NCBI GenBank assembly: GCA_947453725.1
Contig: CANGHH010000010.1
Span: 92,502-156,501, forward strand
From: Betaproteobacteria bacterium
Lineage (GTDB): Bacteria; Pseudomonadota; Gammaproteobacteria; Burkholderiales; Burkholderiaceae_C
DNA: 64,000 bases
Reading direction: 5' to 3'
Shown here: in pieces, positions 18,902 to 30,211 of the stretch
Numbering within the stretch: the stretch's first letter is position 1
How the letters are laid out: each line of letters starts with the position of its first letter
Translations under genes and position numbers: made by a program
Notes under the pieces: generated by a model
Seen by the model: the letters and a program-made list of their open reading frames with translations, nothing else
Databases searched by the model: none
Told to the model about the DNA's origin: nothing

Positions 18902-20910
18902 CGCGTGCGCCTCAGCGCCCAGGCCGCCAGGCCCAGCAAGGCCACCCAGACGGGCGACATCGCCCCGCCACCGCCGCCACCCGAGCTGCCGGGCGTGACC
19001 GGTGTCACCACCTGGGCAGCCTGCACGCTGATGGTGCTGCTGCTGCTGCCGGTGGCCCCCGCGCTGTCCGTGACGGTCAGGCTGACGACCACGCTGCCGG
19101 CCGCGCTGGTGAGCAGCGTGGCGCTGGCGCCGTTGGTGGCGCCGCTGAAGGCCGCGGCTGCGCCGCCGCTGCTGATCTGCCACTGGTAGCCGGCGATGGC
19201 GCGCCCGCCGTTGGCCGTCGAGGCGCTGGCGCTGAGCGTGACCACCGTGCCGGCCGTCGGGCTGCTGTTGCTGACGCTGATGGTGGCGGTCGGCGGCGCC
19301 ACTGGCGGCACCACCGCGGCCACCGCTGCGCCGGCGTCGAGCAGGCCGGCGCCACAGGTGCTGGTGGTGCAGTAGCACTCCAGCTGCTCGGTGCTGCTGG
19401 GCGCCTTGCAGGCGGCGACCGGCAGGCCGGTGGTGCTGTCATTGCCGGCGCCGCTGGTCGGGAAGGGGCGGGCCGTCGATTTCAGCTTGGCCGCGATCGC
19501 GGCGGGTGTCAGCGTCGGGTCGACGGCCAGCATCAGCGCCACCGTGCCGGCCACGATCGGCGTCGAGAAACTGGTGCCGACCGAGATGTTGCTGCTGTCG
19601 CTGTAGCCGTTGCTGCTGGGCGTGGTCGTGCCCTGGTTGGTGGTGGTCAGGATCGGGTAGAGGCAGGCGCCGCTGGTGTTGACGCAGTTGCCGGCTGGCG
19701 CGGCGATGGCCACCTGCGGCCCGATGCTGGAGTAGCCGACCTTGCTGCCGATGTGGCGCACGCCGGCCACGGCCAGCGCGTGGGTGCAGTTGGCCGGTGC
19801 CTCGACGGCCAGGCCGTTGCTGTTGCCGGCGGCCACCACGACGGTGACCTTGGCGGCCTCCAGGGCGTTGAAGACGTCGGTGTAGCTGGCCGGGCAACTG
19901 CCCGACTTGCCCAGGCTCATGCTGATGACCTGGGCCGGATGGGGGTTGACCGGCGCCGTGGTGTCGCCCGGGATGGCCAGGCCGGCGGCCCAGTACATCG
20001 CCGCGATGATGTCGCTGTCGCTGCCGCCGCATTTGCCCAGCACGCGAACCGGCAGCACCATGGTGTTGCGGCCGACGCTGGCCATGCCGATGTGGTTGTC
20101 GGTGGCCGCGCCGACCAGACCCGCCGTCTGCGTGCCGTGCCAGCTGCTGTTGCTGGCCGTCGTGCCGCTGCCGCATTGCCCGGTGGTCGTCCAGTCGCCG
20201 GGGTCGCTGGCATCGGCATCGCGGCCGCCGCCGTCGCCTGCCGTGCTGGTGCTGCTGATGAAGTCGTAGCCCGGCCACAGCTTGCTGGTCCCGTCGGCCC
20301 TGGTGAAATCGGGGTGGTCGTCGCGCACGCCGGTGTCCAGCACCGCCACCGTGACGCCGGCCGAGCCCGGTGTGATCGCCCAGGCGGCTTCGGCATTGAT
20401 CGATGAGACCACCGGCTTGGCGGCGGATGTCACCGCCGCGTCGGGCGCCCGCAGGTACCACTGGCCGACGGCCGGGCTGGTGCTGGCGTTGGCGGCGTAC
20501 AGCGGGTCGTTGGGCGCCGCGCTGATGGTCCGCCGCTCGTCCACCACGGCCCATTCGACGTCGTCCTGCAGACGCAGTTTCGCCGCCAGCGCCGAGGAGC
20601 TCAGCCCCTGCCCGCGCAGCGCCTGCGTGCGTTCGCCCAGCACGCGGCCGTCCTGCATCGGCAAGCCCAGGCGCTGGCCCAGGTGGGCCGCGTGCTGGGG
20701 ACGGGTGGGCTGGGCGCTCGCCGCCGACGGGGCCTGCATCAAGGCGCTGCCCCGGCGGTACTTGACGATCACCTGGGCCTGGGTGCCGTCTTCTGCAACG
20801 GCGGGGCGGCTGCGCTGCGGTCCCCGCTCGACGGTGGGCGAGCCGCCGAAGGCCGGCAGCATGCCCAGCAGCAAGGCGAGCAGGACCGGGGCGGGGCGCA
20901 GGATGGACAT
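18892..20910 (-). CDS. Secreted S8 (subtilisin-like) serine protease with GlyGly-CTERM-like tail
   Basis: A 672-residue subtilase. Start at MSILRPAPVLLALLLGMLPA (20910), which opens a signal peptide; 24 in-frame residues upstream are unlikely coding. A propeptide lies at about 25-130. The catalytic triad is Asp192 (VLDTGVRDDHPDF), His258 (SSWHGTQTAG) and Ser447 (SVGTSFSTPIVAG), with Asn363 (AAGNSNG) as the oxyanion residue. A PKD/Ig-like domain is at about 545-635. The end is a run of glycines, a hydrophobic segment (MSPVWVALLGLAAWAL) and RRTRPA, resembling a GlyGly-CTERM sorting signal processed by rhombosortase in type II secreting bacteria. No rhombosortase gene is in the window. Confidence 0.9.
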   Translation of the reverse strand: MSILRPAPVLLALLLGMLPAFGGSPTVERGPQRSRPAVAEDGTQAQVIVKYRRGSALMQAPSAASAQPTRPQHAAHLGQRLGLPMQDGRVLGERTQALRGQGLSSSALAAKLRLQDDVEWAVVDERRTISAAPNDPLYAANASTSPAVGQWYLRAPDAAVTSAAKPVVSSINAEAAWAITPGSAGVTVAVLDTGVRDDHPDFTRADGTSKLWPGYDFISSTSTAGDGGGRDADASDPGDWTTTGQCGSGTTASNSSWHGTQTAGLVGAATDNHIGMASVGRNTMVLPVRVLGKCGGSDSDIIAAMYWAAGLAIPGDTTAPVNPHPAQVISMSLGKSGSCPASYTDVFNALEAAKVTVVVAAGNSNGLAVEAPANCTHALAVAGVRHIGSKVGYSSIGPQVAIAAPAGNCVNTSGACLYPILTTTNQGTTTPSSNGYSDSSNISVGTSFSTPIVAGTVALMLAVDPTLTPAAIAAKLKSTARPFPTSGAGNDSTTGLPVAACKAPSSTEQLECYCTTSTCGAGLLDAGAAVAAVVPPVAPPTATISVSNSSPTAGTVVTLSASASTANGGRAIAGYQWQISSGGAAAAFSGATNGASATLLTSAAGSVVVSLTVTDSAGATGSSSSTISVQAAQVVTPVTPGSSGGGGGGAMSPVWVALLGLAAWALRRTRPA

Positions 20911-21037
20911 CGGGAAGGCTGCCTTGTGGCCGTAGCCGGAACGGGGGTGGTGGTCGCGCGGCGAACCGCGCGTGTCGGCCACTTCATGCGGCAGGCGCTG
21001 GGCATCATGCGCCCAAGTGCAAGGCCACCTGGCATCG

Positions 21038-21063
21038 GAAAAGGCCGCTGAAGCGGCCTTTTC
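21038..21063 (-). terminator. Intrinsic terminator of the tkt-gap operon
   Basis: GAAAAGGCCGCT and AGCGGCCTTTTC form a perfect 12-bp stem with a two-base turn, including A- and T-runs at the base, so it works in the direction of gap and possibly both ways. It begins 18 bases after the gap stop codon. Confidence 0.85.
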
Positions 21064-21081
21064 ACGGTTCTGGCCGGGGCT

Positions 21082-24121
<3,040 letters not shown>

Positions 24122-24220
24122 CGAAGTCGCCGCGGCGGGCGGTAGCTGAGGGAGGCCGCGATTCTAGGAGGACGGCCTGCCGCTGCGGCGCATCGGCGGG
24201 CGGCCCGATGCCGGGCGGGC

Positions 24221-24234
24221 TTGACTTGCGTCAA
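24221..24234 (+). promoter_or_regulatory. FNR/DNR-type palindrome upstream of hemerythrin gene
   Basis: TTGAC-TTGC-GTCAA is a perfect 14-base palindrome with the FNR/CRP-family layout (TTGAY-N4-RTCAA). It lies 34 bases before the preferred start of the hemerythrin gene, where a regulator would sit near the -35 region. It implies oxygen- or NO-dependent control. Confidence 0.65.
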
Positions 24235-24268
24235 GCGGTCGTCGGCGCCCGGTGCGATGCTGGCCGCC

Positions 24269-24856
24269 ATGCGCCACACCACCATCGATGTCATCCACGA
24301 AGAGCACCAGGCCCTGGCCGCGATGCTGCGTTCGCTCGGTCTGCTGCTGAGCCAGGCACGGCGTGAAAATCGGGCGCCCGACTTCGACGTGCTGCGGGCC
24401 ATGCTGCTCTACGTCGACGAATTCCCCGAGCGCCTGCACCACCGCAAGGAAACCGACCTGCTTTTCCCCAAGGTGCGTGAGCGCTGCCCCGAGCTGGCCG
24501 CGGTGTTGGTCCGGCTGGCGTGCGACCACGAAGCCGGCGAGCGCAGCATCCGGGCGCTCGAGCACGCGCTGCTGGCCTACGAAGTGCTCGGTGAACCGCG
24601 CCGCGAGCATTTCGAGCAGCAGGTCGCGCAGTACACGCGCTTCTACCTCGAACACATGGCGCTGGAGGAATCGGAAATCCTGCCCGCCACGCGTGCCGCT
24701 TTCCTGCCCGAAGACTGGGCCGAACTGGACGCCGCCTTCGCGACCCACCAGGACCCGCTGACCGGGCACGAGGCCGAAGCCGAATACCGGCCGCTGTTCC
24801 AGAAGATCCTGATGGCAGCGCCGGCGCCCATCGGCCTGGGGCCGGCGCGCGCCTGA
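24269..24856 (+). CDS. Hemerythrin-domain protein
   Basis: A 195-residue protein starting at MRHTTIDVIHEEHQALAAML; Met four codons earlier (24257) is an alternative. Residues 1-150 are a four-helix hemerythrin-like bundle with putative di-iron ligands His10/His13 (VIHEEHQAL), His in RLHHRKETDLLFP, His in ACDHEAGERS, and His/Glu in FYLEHMALEESEILP. Such proteins bind oxygen or protect and repair iron centres under NO or oxidative stress. The FNR-like box immediately upstream fits a role at low oxygen. It is not fused to another domain. Confidence 0.88.
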   Translation: MRHTTIDVIHEEHQALAAMLRSLGLLLSQARRENRAPDFDVLRAMLLYVDEFPERLHHRKETDLLFPKVRERCPELAAVLVRLACDHEAGERSIRALEHALLAYEVLGEPRREHFEQQVAQYTRFYLEHMALEESEILPATRAAFLPEDWAELDAAFATHQDPLTGHEAEAEYRPLFQKILMAAPAPIGLGPARA

Positions 24857-24877
24857 GCGCCCGGCCGGCGCGCCCTT

Positions 24878-26116
24878 TCAGATCGTGGCGAGAAAGTCCA
24901 GCAGTTGCTGGCGTTCGCCGGCGCCGAGGTCCTTGTAGCGCTGGCGTGACGGCGCGCCCTGGCCCTCGTGGGCGCGGATCGCGGCGTCCACCGTGGGTGC
25001 ACGGCCGTCGTGGAGGAAAGGGCCGCGGGCGCGCAGGCCCCACAGCGGCGCGGTGCGCATCTCCGTCATCTTGGCCGCACCTTGTTCGATGCCGTCACCC
25101 AGCTTGCCCATGTCGTGCAGCAGCAGGTCCGAATACAGCGGCACCGGCTTGTGCGCCAGCGCCGCCACCGGGCTGGCCCCGCTCAGCAGCACCGGGGTGT
25201 GGCAGGCGCTGCAGTGGATGCGATCGAAGACACGGCTGCCAGCCAGCGCCGAGGCCGTCGTGCGCAACGGTGCGGGCGGCGCCAGCAGGCGCATGAAATC
25301 GGCGGCGTGGTCGATGTCGCTGGTGCCGTCGGGGCCGACCGCGTCTTCCAGCTCGGGCACCTGGTCCCAGATGGCCAGCAGCGCCTGCTTGCCGTTGGGC
25401 GCGTTCTCGGTCGGGAAATAACGGTTGGTCACGCCCATCTCGTTCAGGTAGGCGTCACCGGCGAAGGCCAGGAGTGTGGCCTGCTGCGCCTTCCAGCCGA
25501 AGCGGCCGACGCGGGTCTTGCCGCTGGCGATGTCGGTGACCAGCGCCGCACGGCCCTGCACGCCGTCGGGTTGGCGACGCTGCGCGCCGAGCAGGATCTC
25601 GGCGTCGGGCACGGCTTCGATCAGGCCGGCGCCGAACAGCGGCGTCGACAGGCGCTTGGCCACCACATTGGCTTCGGGCGGCACGGTTTCCTGCACCGCG
25701 GGGGCTATGGCCTTGTCCTGCAGCAGCGAGCCCCCCAGGTGGTCGAGCGGGTCGAAGACGCCGTTCACCACGCGGCCGAAGCGCGTCACGGTGGTGGCGC
25801 TGGCGCCGCCGACGCCGCCGGCCGAATGGCAGCCCGCGCAGGAGTTGCCGTTGAAGATCGGGCCGAGGCCGCCCTCGACCGTTTCGATGGCCTCGAACTC
25901 GTCACGGCCGGCGGTGTACAGGGCCAGTTGCTCGGCGCTCAGGCCGACCAGCGCGTCGCCCAGCTGGCCGGGATGCGGCTGGTGCAGGGCTGGGCGGAGC
26001 TTGTGGCGCGGCACGAAGGGTGCACCGACCTGGGCGAGGGTGCTGCCTGCAAGCAGCACAGCGGCAAGGGCGGCGCTGCCGACGGCACTGACGGCGAGCT
26101 TGGATCTGATGTTCAT
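24878..26116 (-). CDS. Di-haem oxidoreductase (DHOR/DUF1111-type) cytochrome c
   Basis: A 412-residue periplasmic protein with signal peptide 1-29 (ending STLAQ). Two haem c sites are present: CAGCH (93-97) in GNSCAGCHSAGGVGG and CSACH (302-306) in IHCSACHTPVLL. The pattern LGPIFNGNSCAGCH and the late PLWGLRARGPFLHDGRA segment match the di-haem oxidoreductase / putative peroxidase family. Methionine residues in YSDLLLHDMGKLG may ligate the second haem. It is divergent from the YHYH gene across a 195-base region carrying repeated TGTCAT elements, so the two transcripts may be co-regulated. Substrate unknown. Confidence 0.88.
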   Translation of the reverse strand: MNIRSKLAVSAVGSAALAAVLLAGSTLAQVGAPFVPRHKLRPALHQPHPGQLGDALVGLSAEQLALYTAGRDEFEAIETVEGGLGPIFNGNSCAGCHSAGGVGGASATTVTRFGRVVNGVFDPLDHLGGSLLQDKAIAPAVQETVPPEANVVAKRLSTPLFGAGLIEAVPDAEILLGAQRRQPDGVQGRAALVTDIASGKTRVGRFGWKAQQATLLAFAGDAYLNEMGVTNRYFPTENAPNGKQALLAIWDQVPELEDAVGPDGTSDIDHAADFMRLLAPPAPLRTTASALAGSRVFDRIHCSACHTPVLLSGASPVAALAHKPVPLYSDLLLHDMGKLGDGIEQGAAKMTEMRTAPLWGLRARGPFLHDGRAPTVDAAIRAHEGQGAPSRQRYKDLGAGERQQLLDFLATI

Positions 26117-26176
26117 CGAAACGGACTCCGGGCTGAGGGGCTGGACCCATGCTAGGTTTCGTCCGCCCGCCGACGA

Positions 26177-26224
26177 ATGACAACTTCGTCATCCCTGCAA
26201 CCGGGTGTGTGACCGATCTGTCAT
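26177..26224. promoter_or_regulatory. Cluster of ATGAC/GTCAT elements in divergent promoter region
   Basis: The region between the di-haem cytochrome and YHYH genes has ATGAC-AACTTC-GTCAT (26177-26192) and a further TGTCAT (26219-26224). The same hexamer makes up the palindrome upstream of the response regulator gene at 30158-30177. This suggests one regulator binds both places; it has not been demonstrated. Confidence 0.4.
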
Positions 26225-26311
26225 TTCCGCCGGGCGCCGAACGCTTAGCCTTTCGGCCAGCGCGGGGTCCTCCGCGCGGTCATGCCATTGCGTTTATCCA
26301 GGAGTCGATCG

Positions 26312-27292
26312 ATGAACCTTCCCCGTCCCGCGCGCGGGCCCCTGAACCCGGCTGCCGCCCTGGCCGCCGCCTGCGCCGCGCTGGCCCTGCAGGCCTGTGG
26401 CGGCGGTGGCAGCAGCGACAGCAGCATCACCGCCACCCCACCGACCGTCGACGGCACCGCCAGCGGCCTGACTGCCGGCGTGCTTTGCAGCCTGAGCAGC
26501 AGCGTGATGAACAGCAGCCCGTCGGTGAACGCCACCAGCAGCGCCAGCTGGTCGTGCAGCGGCAGCTCGCGCCTGCTCAGCGCCAACGGGCTGCCCGACC
26601 ACGCGGTGGGCACCTTCCCCAACGCCAACAACCCCAATGCGATCACCGCGCAGAAGGTCAGCGCCACCTTGACGCTGGCGCCGAGCAACACCGGCGTCGC
26701 GACCCAGCTCGGCGGGCCCATCGGCGTGACCGGCTACGTGCTGAACGGCGTCAAGATCGACCCCGGCACCGGCGGTTCCTGCGACAACAGCGGCAGCAGC
26801 TGCACCCAGCTCGGCAATGCCGGCCCCTGGAGCATGGAAGCGCTGGGGCAGACCTCGTTCAACTTCGGCGTCGACAGCAACAACGCCCACGTCCAGCCGA
26901 CCGGCGTCTACCACTACCACGGCATGCCCGAGGGCTACATCGCCAAGCTGGGCAAGGGCACCGCGATGACGCTGATCGGCTGGGCCGGCGACGGTTTCCC
27001 GATCTACGCCCGCTACGGCTACGTCAACGCCAGCGACGCCAGTTCCGGCACCCGCGCGATGAAGGGCAGCTGGCGCCTCAAGGCTGCGCCCGACGCCAAC
27101 CGGCCGGCCACCAGCCTGTACGCGATGGGCACCTTCCGCCAGGACTACGAATACGTCGCCGGGCTGGGCGACCTCGACGAATGCAACGGCCGCAGCGGCG
27201 TGACGCCCGAATTCCCGGCCGGCATCTACCACTACTACGCCACCGACACCTACCCCTACCTGCAGCGCTGCGTGAAGGGTAAGTTGTCGTGA
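26312..27292 (+). CDS. YHYH-domain lipoprotein
   Basis: A 326-residue protein of the YHYH family (Pfam YHYH). The start at MNLPRPARGPLNP (26312) follows CCAGGAG. The lipobox LQAC places the lipidated Cys at residue 29, followed by GGGGSSDSS. The family signature VYHYHGMPEGYI is at 199-210, with GWAGDGFPIYARYGY and a second, similar IYHYYATDTYPYL near the C-terminus. The many His/Tyr and paired Cys residues suggest a metal-binding or redox periplasmic protein, but no member's activity is firmly known to me. It overlaps the EF-hand gene (GTGA), so the two are made together. Confidence 0.88.
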   Translation: MNLPRPARGPLNPAAALAAACAALALQACGGGGSSDSSITATPPTVDGTASGLTAGVLCSLSSSVMNSSPSVNATSSASWSCSGSSRLLSANGLPDHAVGTFPNANNPNAITAQKVSATLTLAPSNTGVATQLGGPIGVTGYVLNGVKIDPGTGGSCDNSGSSCTQLGNAGPWSMEALGQTSFNFGVDSNNAHVQPTGVYHYHGMPEGYIAKLGKGTAMTLIGWAGDGFPIYARYGYVNASDASSGTRAMKGSWRLKAAPDANRPATSLYAMGTFRQDYEYVAGLGDLDECNGRSGVTPEFPAGIYHYYATDTYPYLQRCVKGKLS

Positions 27293-27897
27293 AGAGCGGG
27301 CCCCGGGCCCTGCTGGCGGGCCTGGCCCCGTTCGGCTTGCTGGCCCTCGCCGGCACGGCCCACGCCCACCTGATGGTGGCGCAGCACGGCACCCTGAATT
27401 TCGTCGGCAGCGGGGCCTTCCTGGTGCTGTCGCTGCCGGTGTCGGCTTTCGACGGTGTCGACGACGATGGCGATGGCCGCCTGAGCTTCGCCGAGCTGAA
27501 GGCCCACCGCGCCGCCATCGAGGCCACCGTGGTCAACCGCGTGCGCCTGGCCGACGGCCACGGCCTGCTGCCGCTGCAGGGCGTGATGCTCAGCCTGGCG
27601 CCACCCGACGACGCGCCCGCCGCGCCGGCCGCACAGCTGGTGGTGCTGGGCCGCTACGCGCTGCCTGGCGATGCGGCCGGCCTGTCGGCGCTGCAGTGGT
27701 CGATGCCGCTGTTCGGCCGCCACGCCGACGAGCAGCGCCTGGTGCTGACCGTGACGCGCGGCGCCGAGCAGCAGGAACTGCTGCTGCAGCCCGGCCAGGC
27801 GGCCGCGCGGCTGTTGCCGGCGCGGGGCTGGGACTTCGCGGCCGCGGCCCAGGCGGTCCAGGCCTGGCGGGCCCGTCTTTCAGCCGCCTTCCGGTAG
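27289..27897 (+). CDS. Secreted EF-hand protein
   Basis: A 202-residue protein starting with GTG 27289 inside the YHYH stop. Signal peptide residues 1-26 end in AHA. One canonical EF-hand loop is present, DDDGDGRLSFAE, with ligands Asp58, Asp60, Asp62 and Glu69, followed by helix LKAHRAAIEATV. The remainder is predicted beta-rich (LQGVMLSLAPP, AQLVVLGRYALPG, EQRLVLTVTRG). It probably binds calcium in the periplasm next to its YHYH lipoprotein partner. The 3' end overlaps the convergent kinase gene by 18 bases. The larger fold is not recognised. Confidence 0.75.
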   Translation: MKSGPRALLAGLAPFGLLALAGTAHAHLMVAQHGTLNFVGSGAFLVLSLPVSAFDGVDDDGDGRLSFAELKAHRAAIEATVVNRVRLADGHGLLPLQGVMLSLAPPDDAPAAPAAQLVVLGRYALPGDAAGLSALQWSMPLFGRHADEQRLVLTVTRGAEQQELLLQPGQAAARLLPARGWDFAAAAQAVQAWRARLSAAFR

Positions 27898-29385
27898 CCA
27901 CAGGCGCAGGCGGACCTCGTCGGCGGGGCTGGCCTGCAGCGTCAGGTCGCCGCCGTGCGCGCGGGCGATCTCGCGCGACAGGCTCAGCCCCAGGCCGTGG
28001 CCGTCGACTGCCCGGTTGTGCGCGCCATCACCGCGGTGGAAGCGGTCGAAGAAGCGCTTGCGCTGGGCGGCGCCCAGCGGCGCGCTGGCGTTCGCGAAGA
28101 CCACCTCGACACCGCCGGGCTGGCGCCGCCCGCCGACAGCGATCCAGCCGCCGGGCCGGCCGTAGCGCAGCGCATTGCTGAGCAGGTTGTTGAACAGCTG
28201 GCGCAGCAGCAGCGCGTCGCCGGTTGCATGCAGGCCAGGCTCGACGCGGCTGCTGACGGTCTGGTCGGTGACCAGCATCTGCGCGTCGGCGACCAGGGTG
28301 TCGAGCAGTTCGGCCAGGTCGACGCGGACGCGGTGGAGCGCCAGTCGGCCGGCGTCGGCCTGCGACAGCAGCAGCAGCTTGCGGGTGATGGCAGCCAGCC
28401 GGCCGACCTCATCGAGCATCTCGCTCAGCCCGGCCTGGGTGGCCGCATCGTTGGCGCCGTGCAGCGCCTGCTCCAGGCGGCCCTGCAGGATGGTCAAGGG
28501 CGTCTTCAGTTCGTGCGCCGCATCGGCGGAAAAGCGGTTGGCCTGCTGGAAGCTGGCGTCCAGCCGGTCCAGCATGGTGTTGTAGGCGGCGATCAGCTCC
28601 TGGAACTCGCGGTCTTCGCCGGCGCTGGCCAGCCGCTGGTCCAGCGCCTGCCGCGTCACGCCCTGCATGGCCGTGCGCAGGCGGTTCACCGGGCGCATCG
28701 TCAGCGCCGCCAGCAGTCCCGCGCCGAGCGCCGTCAGCGCCAGCGCCAGCGGCACCAGCAGTTGCAAGGCGCGTTGCAGGTCGGCCTGCATCTCGGCCTT
28801 CAGCGGCGTCAGGCTGTGGGCCAGCAGGGCGCGGCCGCGCGGCGTCGTGAAGCGTGCCGCGCGGCCGTCGCCGCCCTGCAGCGGCGTGGCCGCCAATTCG
28901 CAGCTGCCGCGTGGCGGCGGCGGGCCGTCGCGGCGCGGTGGCGGCCCTGCGGGGCCTTCGGGTGGGGCGCCGGCTTCGCGGCCGGGCGGTCCGCGGTCGA
29001 ATCCGGGCGGGCCTTCGCCGGCGGCCGGCGGTGGCGGCGCACTGAAGCGCGGCGCCGGCTTCCAGGCCAGCGCGCTGGTGTCCAGGTCTTCGGCGTCGGC
29101 CGACAGCAGCGGCGGCCGGTCGCCGCCGGGCTCGAGGCGCAGCACCAGCACGTCGGTCGCGCCCAGGCGCAGCCGCAGCCGCAGGTCGGCCTCCAGCCGC
29201 GGTCGGTCCAGTCCCATCTGGGGCTGCGTGGCGACGCGCCGCGCTTCCATGCACAGCCGGTCTTCCAGCCTGTCCACCTCGTTGCGCAGCAGGCCTTGCC
29301 AGCCCAGCACCAGCACCACGGTCAGCACCACCGCGACGACCAGGGTGGCCAGGCCGAACAGCCGCGTGCGGAAGGAAATCACCAT
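27880..29385 (-). CDS. Sensor histidine kinase with Pro-rich periplasmic insert
   Basis: A 501-residue EnvZ/QseC-type kinase, partner of the OmpR-type regulator whose stop lies 15 bases upstream. TM1 is residues 10-31 and TM2 about 208-230. The periplasmic region contains a Pro/Gly-rich low-complexity insert (110-160). HAMP follows, then His291 in SADAAHELKTPLTIL. The ATPase domain has an N box (FNNLLSNALRYG) and G2 (GHGLGLSLSREIA). The G1 box, normally DNGxG, reads FANASAPLG, so the adenine-contacting Asp is missing. It overlaps the EF-hand gene at the 3' end by 18 bases. Whether it autophosphorylates is uncertain. Confidence 0.9.
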   Translation of the reverse strand: MVISFRTRLFGLATLVVAVVLTVVLVLGWQGLLRNEVDRLEDRLCMEARRVATQPQMGLDRPRLEADLRLRLRLGATDVLVLRLEPGGDRPPLLSADAEDLDTSALAWKPAPRFSAPPPPAAGEGPPGFDRGPPGREAGAPPEGPAGPPPRRDGPPPPRGSCELAATPLQGGDGRAARFTTPRGRALLAHSLTPLKAEMQADLQRALQLLVPLALALTALGAGLLAALTMRPVNRLRTAMQGVTRQALDQRLASAGEDREFQELIAAYNTMLDRLDASFQQANRFSADAAHELKTPLTILQGRLEQALHGANDAATQAGLSEMLDEVGRLAAITRKLLLLSQADAGRLALHRVRVDLAELLDTLVADAQMLVTDQTVSSRVEPGLHATGDALLLRQLFNNLLSNALRYGRPGGWIAVGGRRQPGGVEVVFANASAPLGAAQRKRFFDRFHRGDGAHNRAVDGHGLGLSLSREIARAHGGDLTLQASPADEVRLRLWLPEGG

Positions 29386-29400
29386 GCGCGACGCGCTGCC

Positions 29401-30099
29401 TCAATCGGCGCGGAAGCGGTAGCCCGCGCCGCGCACCGATTCGATGGGCGATTCCAGCCGCGCTGCCGCCGCGCCGCCGCCGCCGGCCAGCGCCGCCAGC
29501 TTGGCGCGCAGGCGCTTGACGCAGACATCGACGACGTTGGTGCTGGGGTCGAAGTCATAGCCCCAGACATGTTCCAGGATCTGGCTGCGCGTGCTGACCT
29601 GGCCCGGCGCGCGCATCAGCAGTGCCAGCAGCGCGTGTTCGCGCGTGGTCAGCTCGACGCTGTCGCCGGCCCAGCCGACCTGGCGCGTCAGGCGGTCCAG
29701 CGTGTAGCCGCCGGCCTGCAGGCGGCTCAGCCGCTCGCCGTCGAGCCGGCGGCGCAGCGCCTGCAGCCGCGCGTGCAGTTCTTCGACGAAGAAGGGTTTG
29801 GCCATGTAGTCGTCGGCACCGCGGTTCAGGCCGTCGATGCGGTCGCCGAGCTCGTTGCGCGCCGTCAACAGGATCACCGGCGTGTGCACGCCGGCGCTGC
29901 GCAGCCCGCTCAGCACCGACAGGCCGTCGCGCCCCGGCAGCATCAGATCGAGCACGATGGCGTCGAAGTGGCCGGTGCGCGCAGCGTCGAAGCCCGTGTT
30001 GCCGTCGCTGCAGTGGGTGACCAGCACGCCGCGCGCGGCCAGGCCGCTGCAGACGAAGTCGGCGATCTTCTGTTCGTCTTCGACGAGCAGCACCTTCAT
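29401..30099 (-). CDS. OmpR-family response regulator
   Basis: A 232-residue two-domain regulator. The receiver (1-118) has Glu/Asp pocket VEDEQ (7-11), phospho-acceptor Asp in AIVLDLMLPGRDG, and Lys in YMAKPF. The winged helix (about 130-230) has LTTREHALLALLMRAPGQV and VVDVCVKRLRAKL. A glycine- and alanine-rich stretch (LAGGGGAAAARLE) lengthens the wing. It is first in the operon with the kinase. A perfect palindrome lies about 60 bases upstream of its start and is the obvious candidate for its own binding site. Confidence 0.93.
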   Translation of the reverse strand: MKVLLVEDEQKIADFVCSGLAARGVLVTHCSDGNTGFDAARTGHFDAIVLDLMLPGRDGLSVLSGLRSAGVHTPVILLTARNELGDRIDGLNRGADDYMAKPFFVEELHARLQALRRRLDGERLSRLQAGGYTLDRLTRQVGWAGDSVELTTREHALLALLMRAPGQVSTRSQILEHVWGYDFDPSTNVVDVCVKRLRAKLAALAGGGGAAAARLESPIESVRGAGYRFRAD

Positions 30100-30157
30100 C
30101 GCGCGGGTCGCCGGGCCTTTTGCATCGGTGGATTACACACCCCGTGCCGCAGGCCGC

Positions 30158-30177
30158 GCATGACATTGCTGTCATGC
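30158..30177. promoter_or_regulatory. Perfect palindromic operator upstream of the response regulator
   Basis: GCATGACA-TTGC-TGTCATGC has 8-base arms that are exact reverse complements around a 4-base spacer. It lies 59-78 bases before the ATG of the OmpR-type regulator, the right place for autoregulation. The TGTCAT half recurs in the YHYH/di-haem cytochrome intergenic region. Confidence 0.6.
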
Positions 30178-30211
30178 GCCATCGGTCGGCCGGCAGGTCG
30201 GGGCGGCGGCC

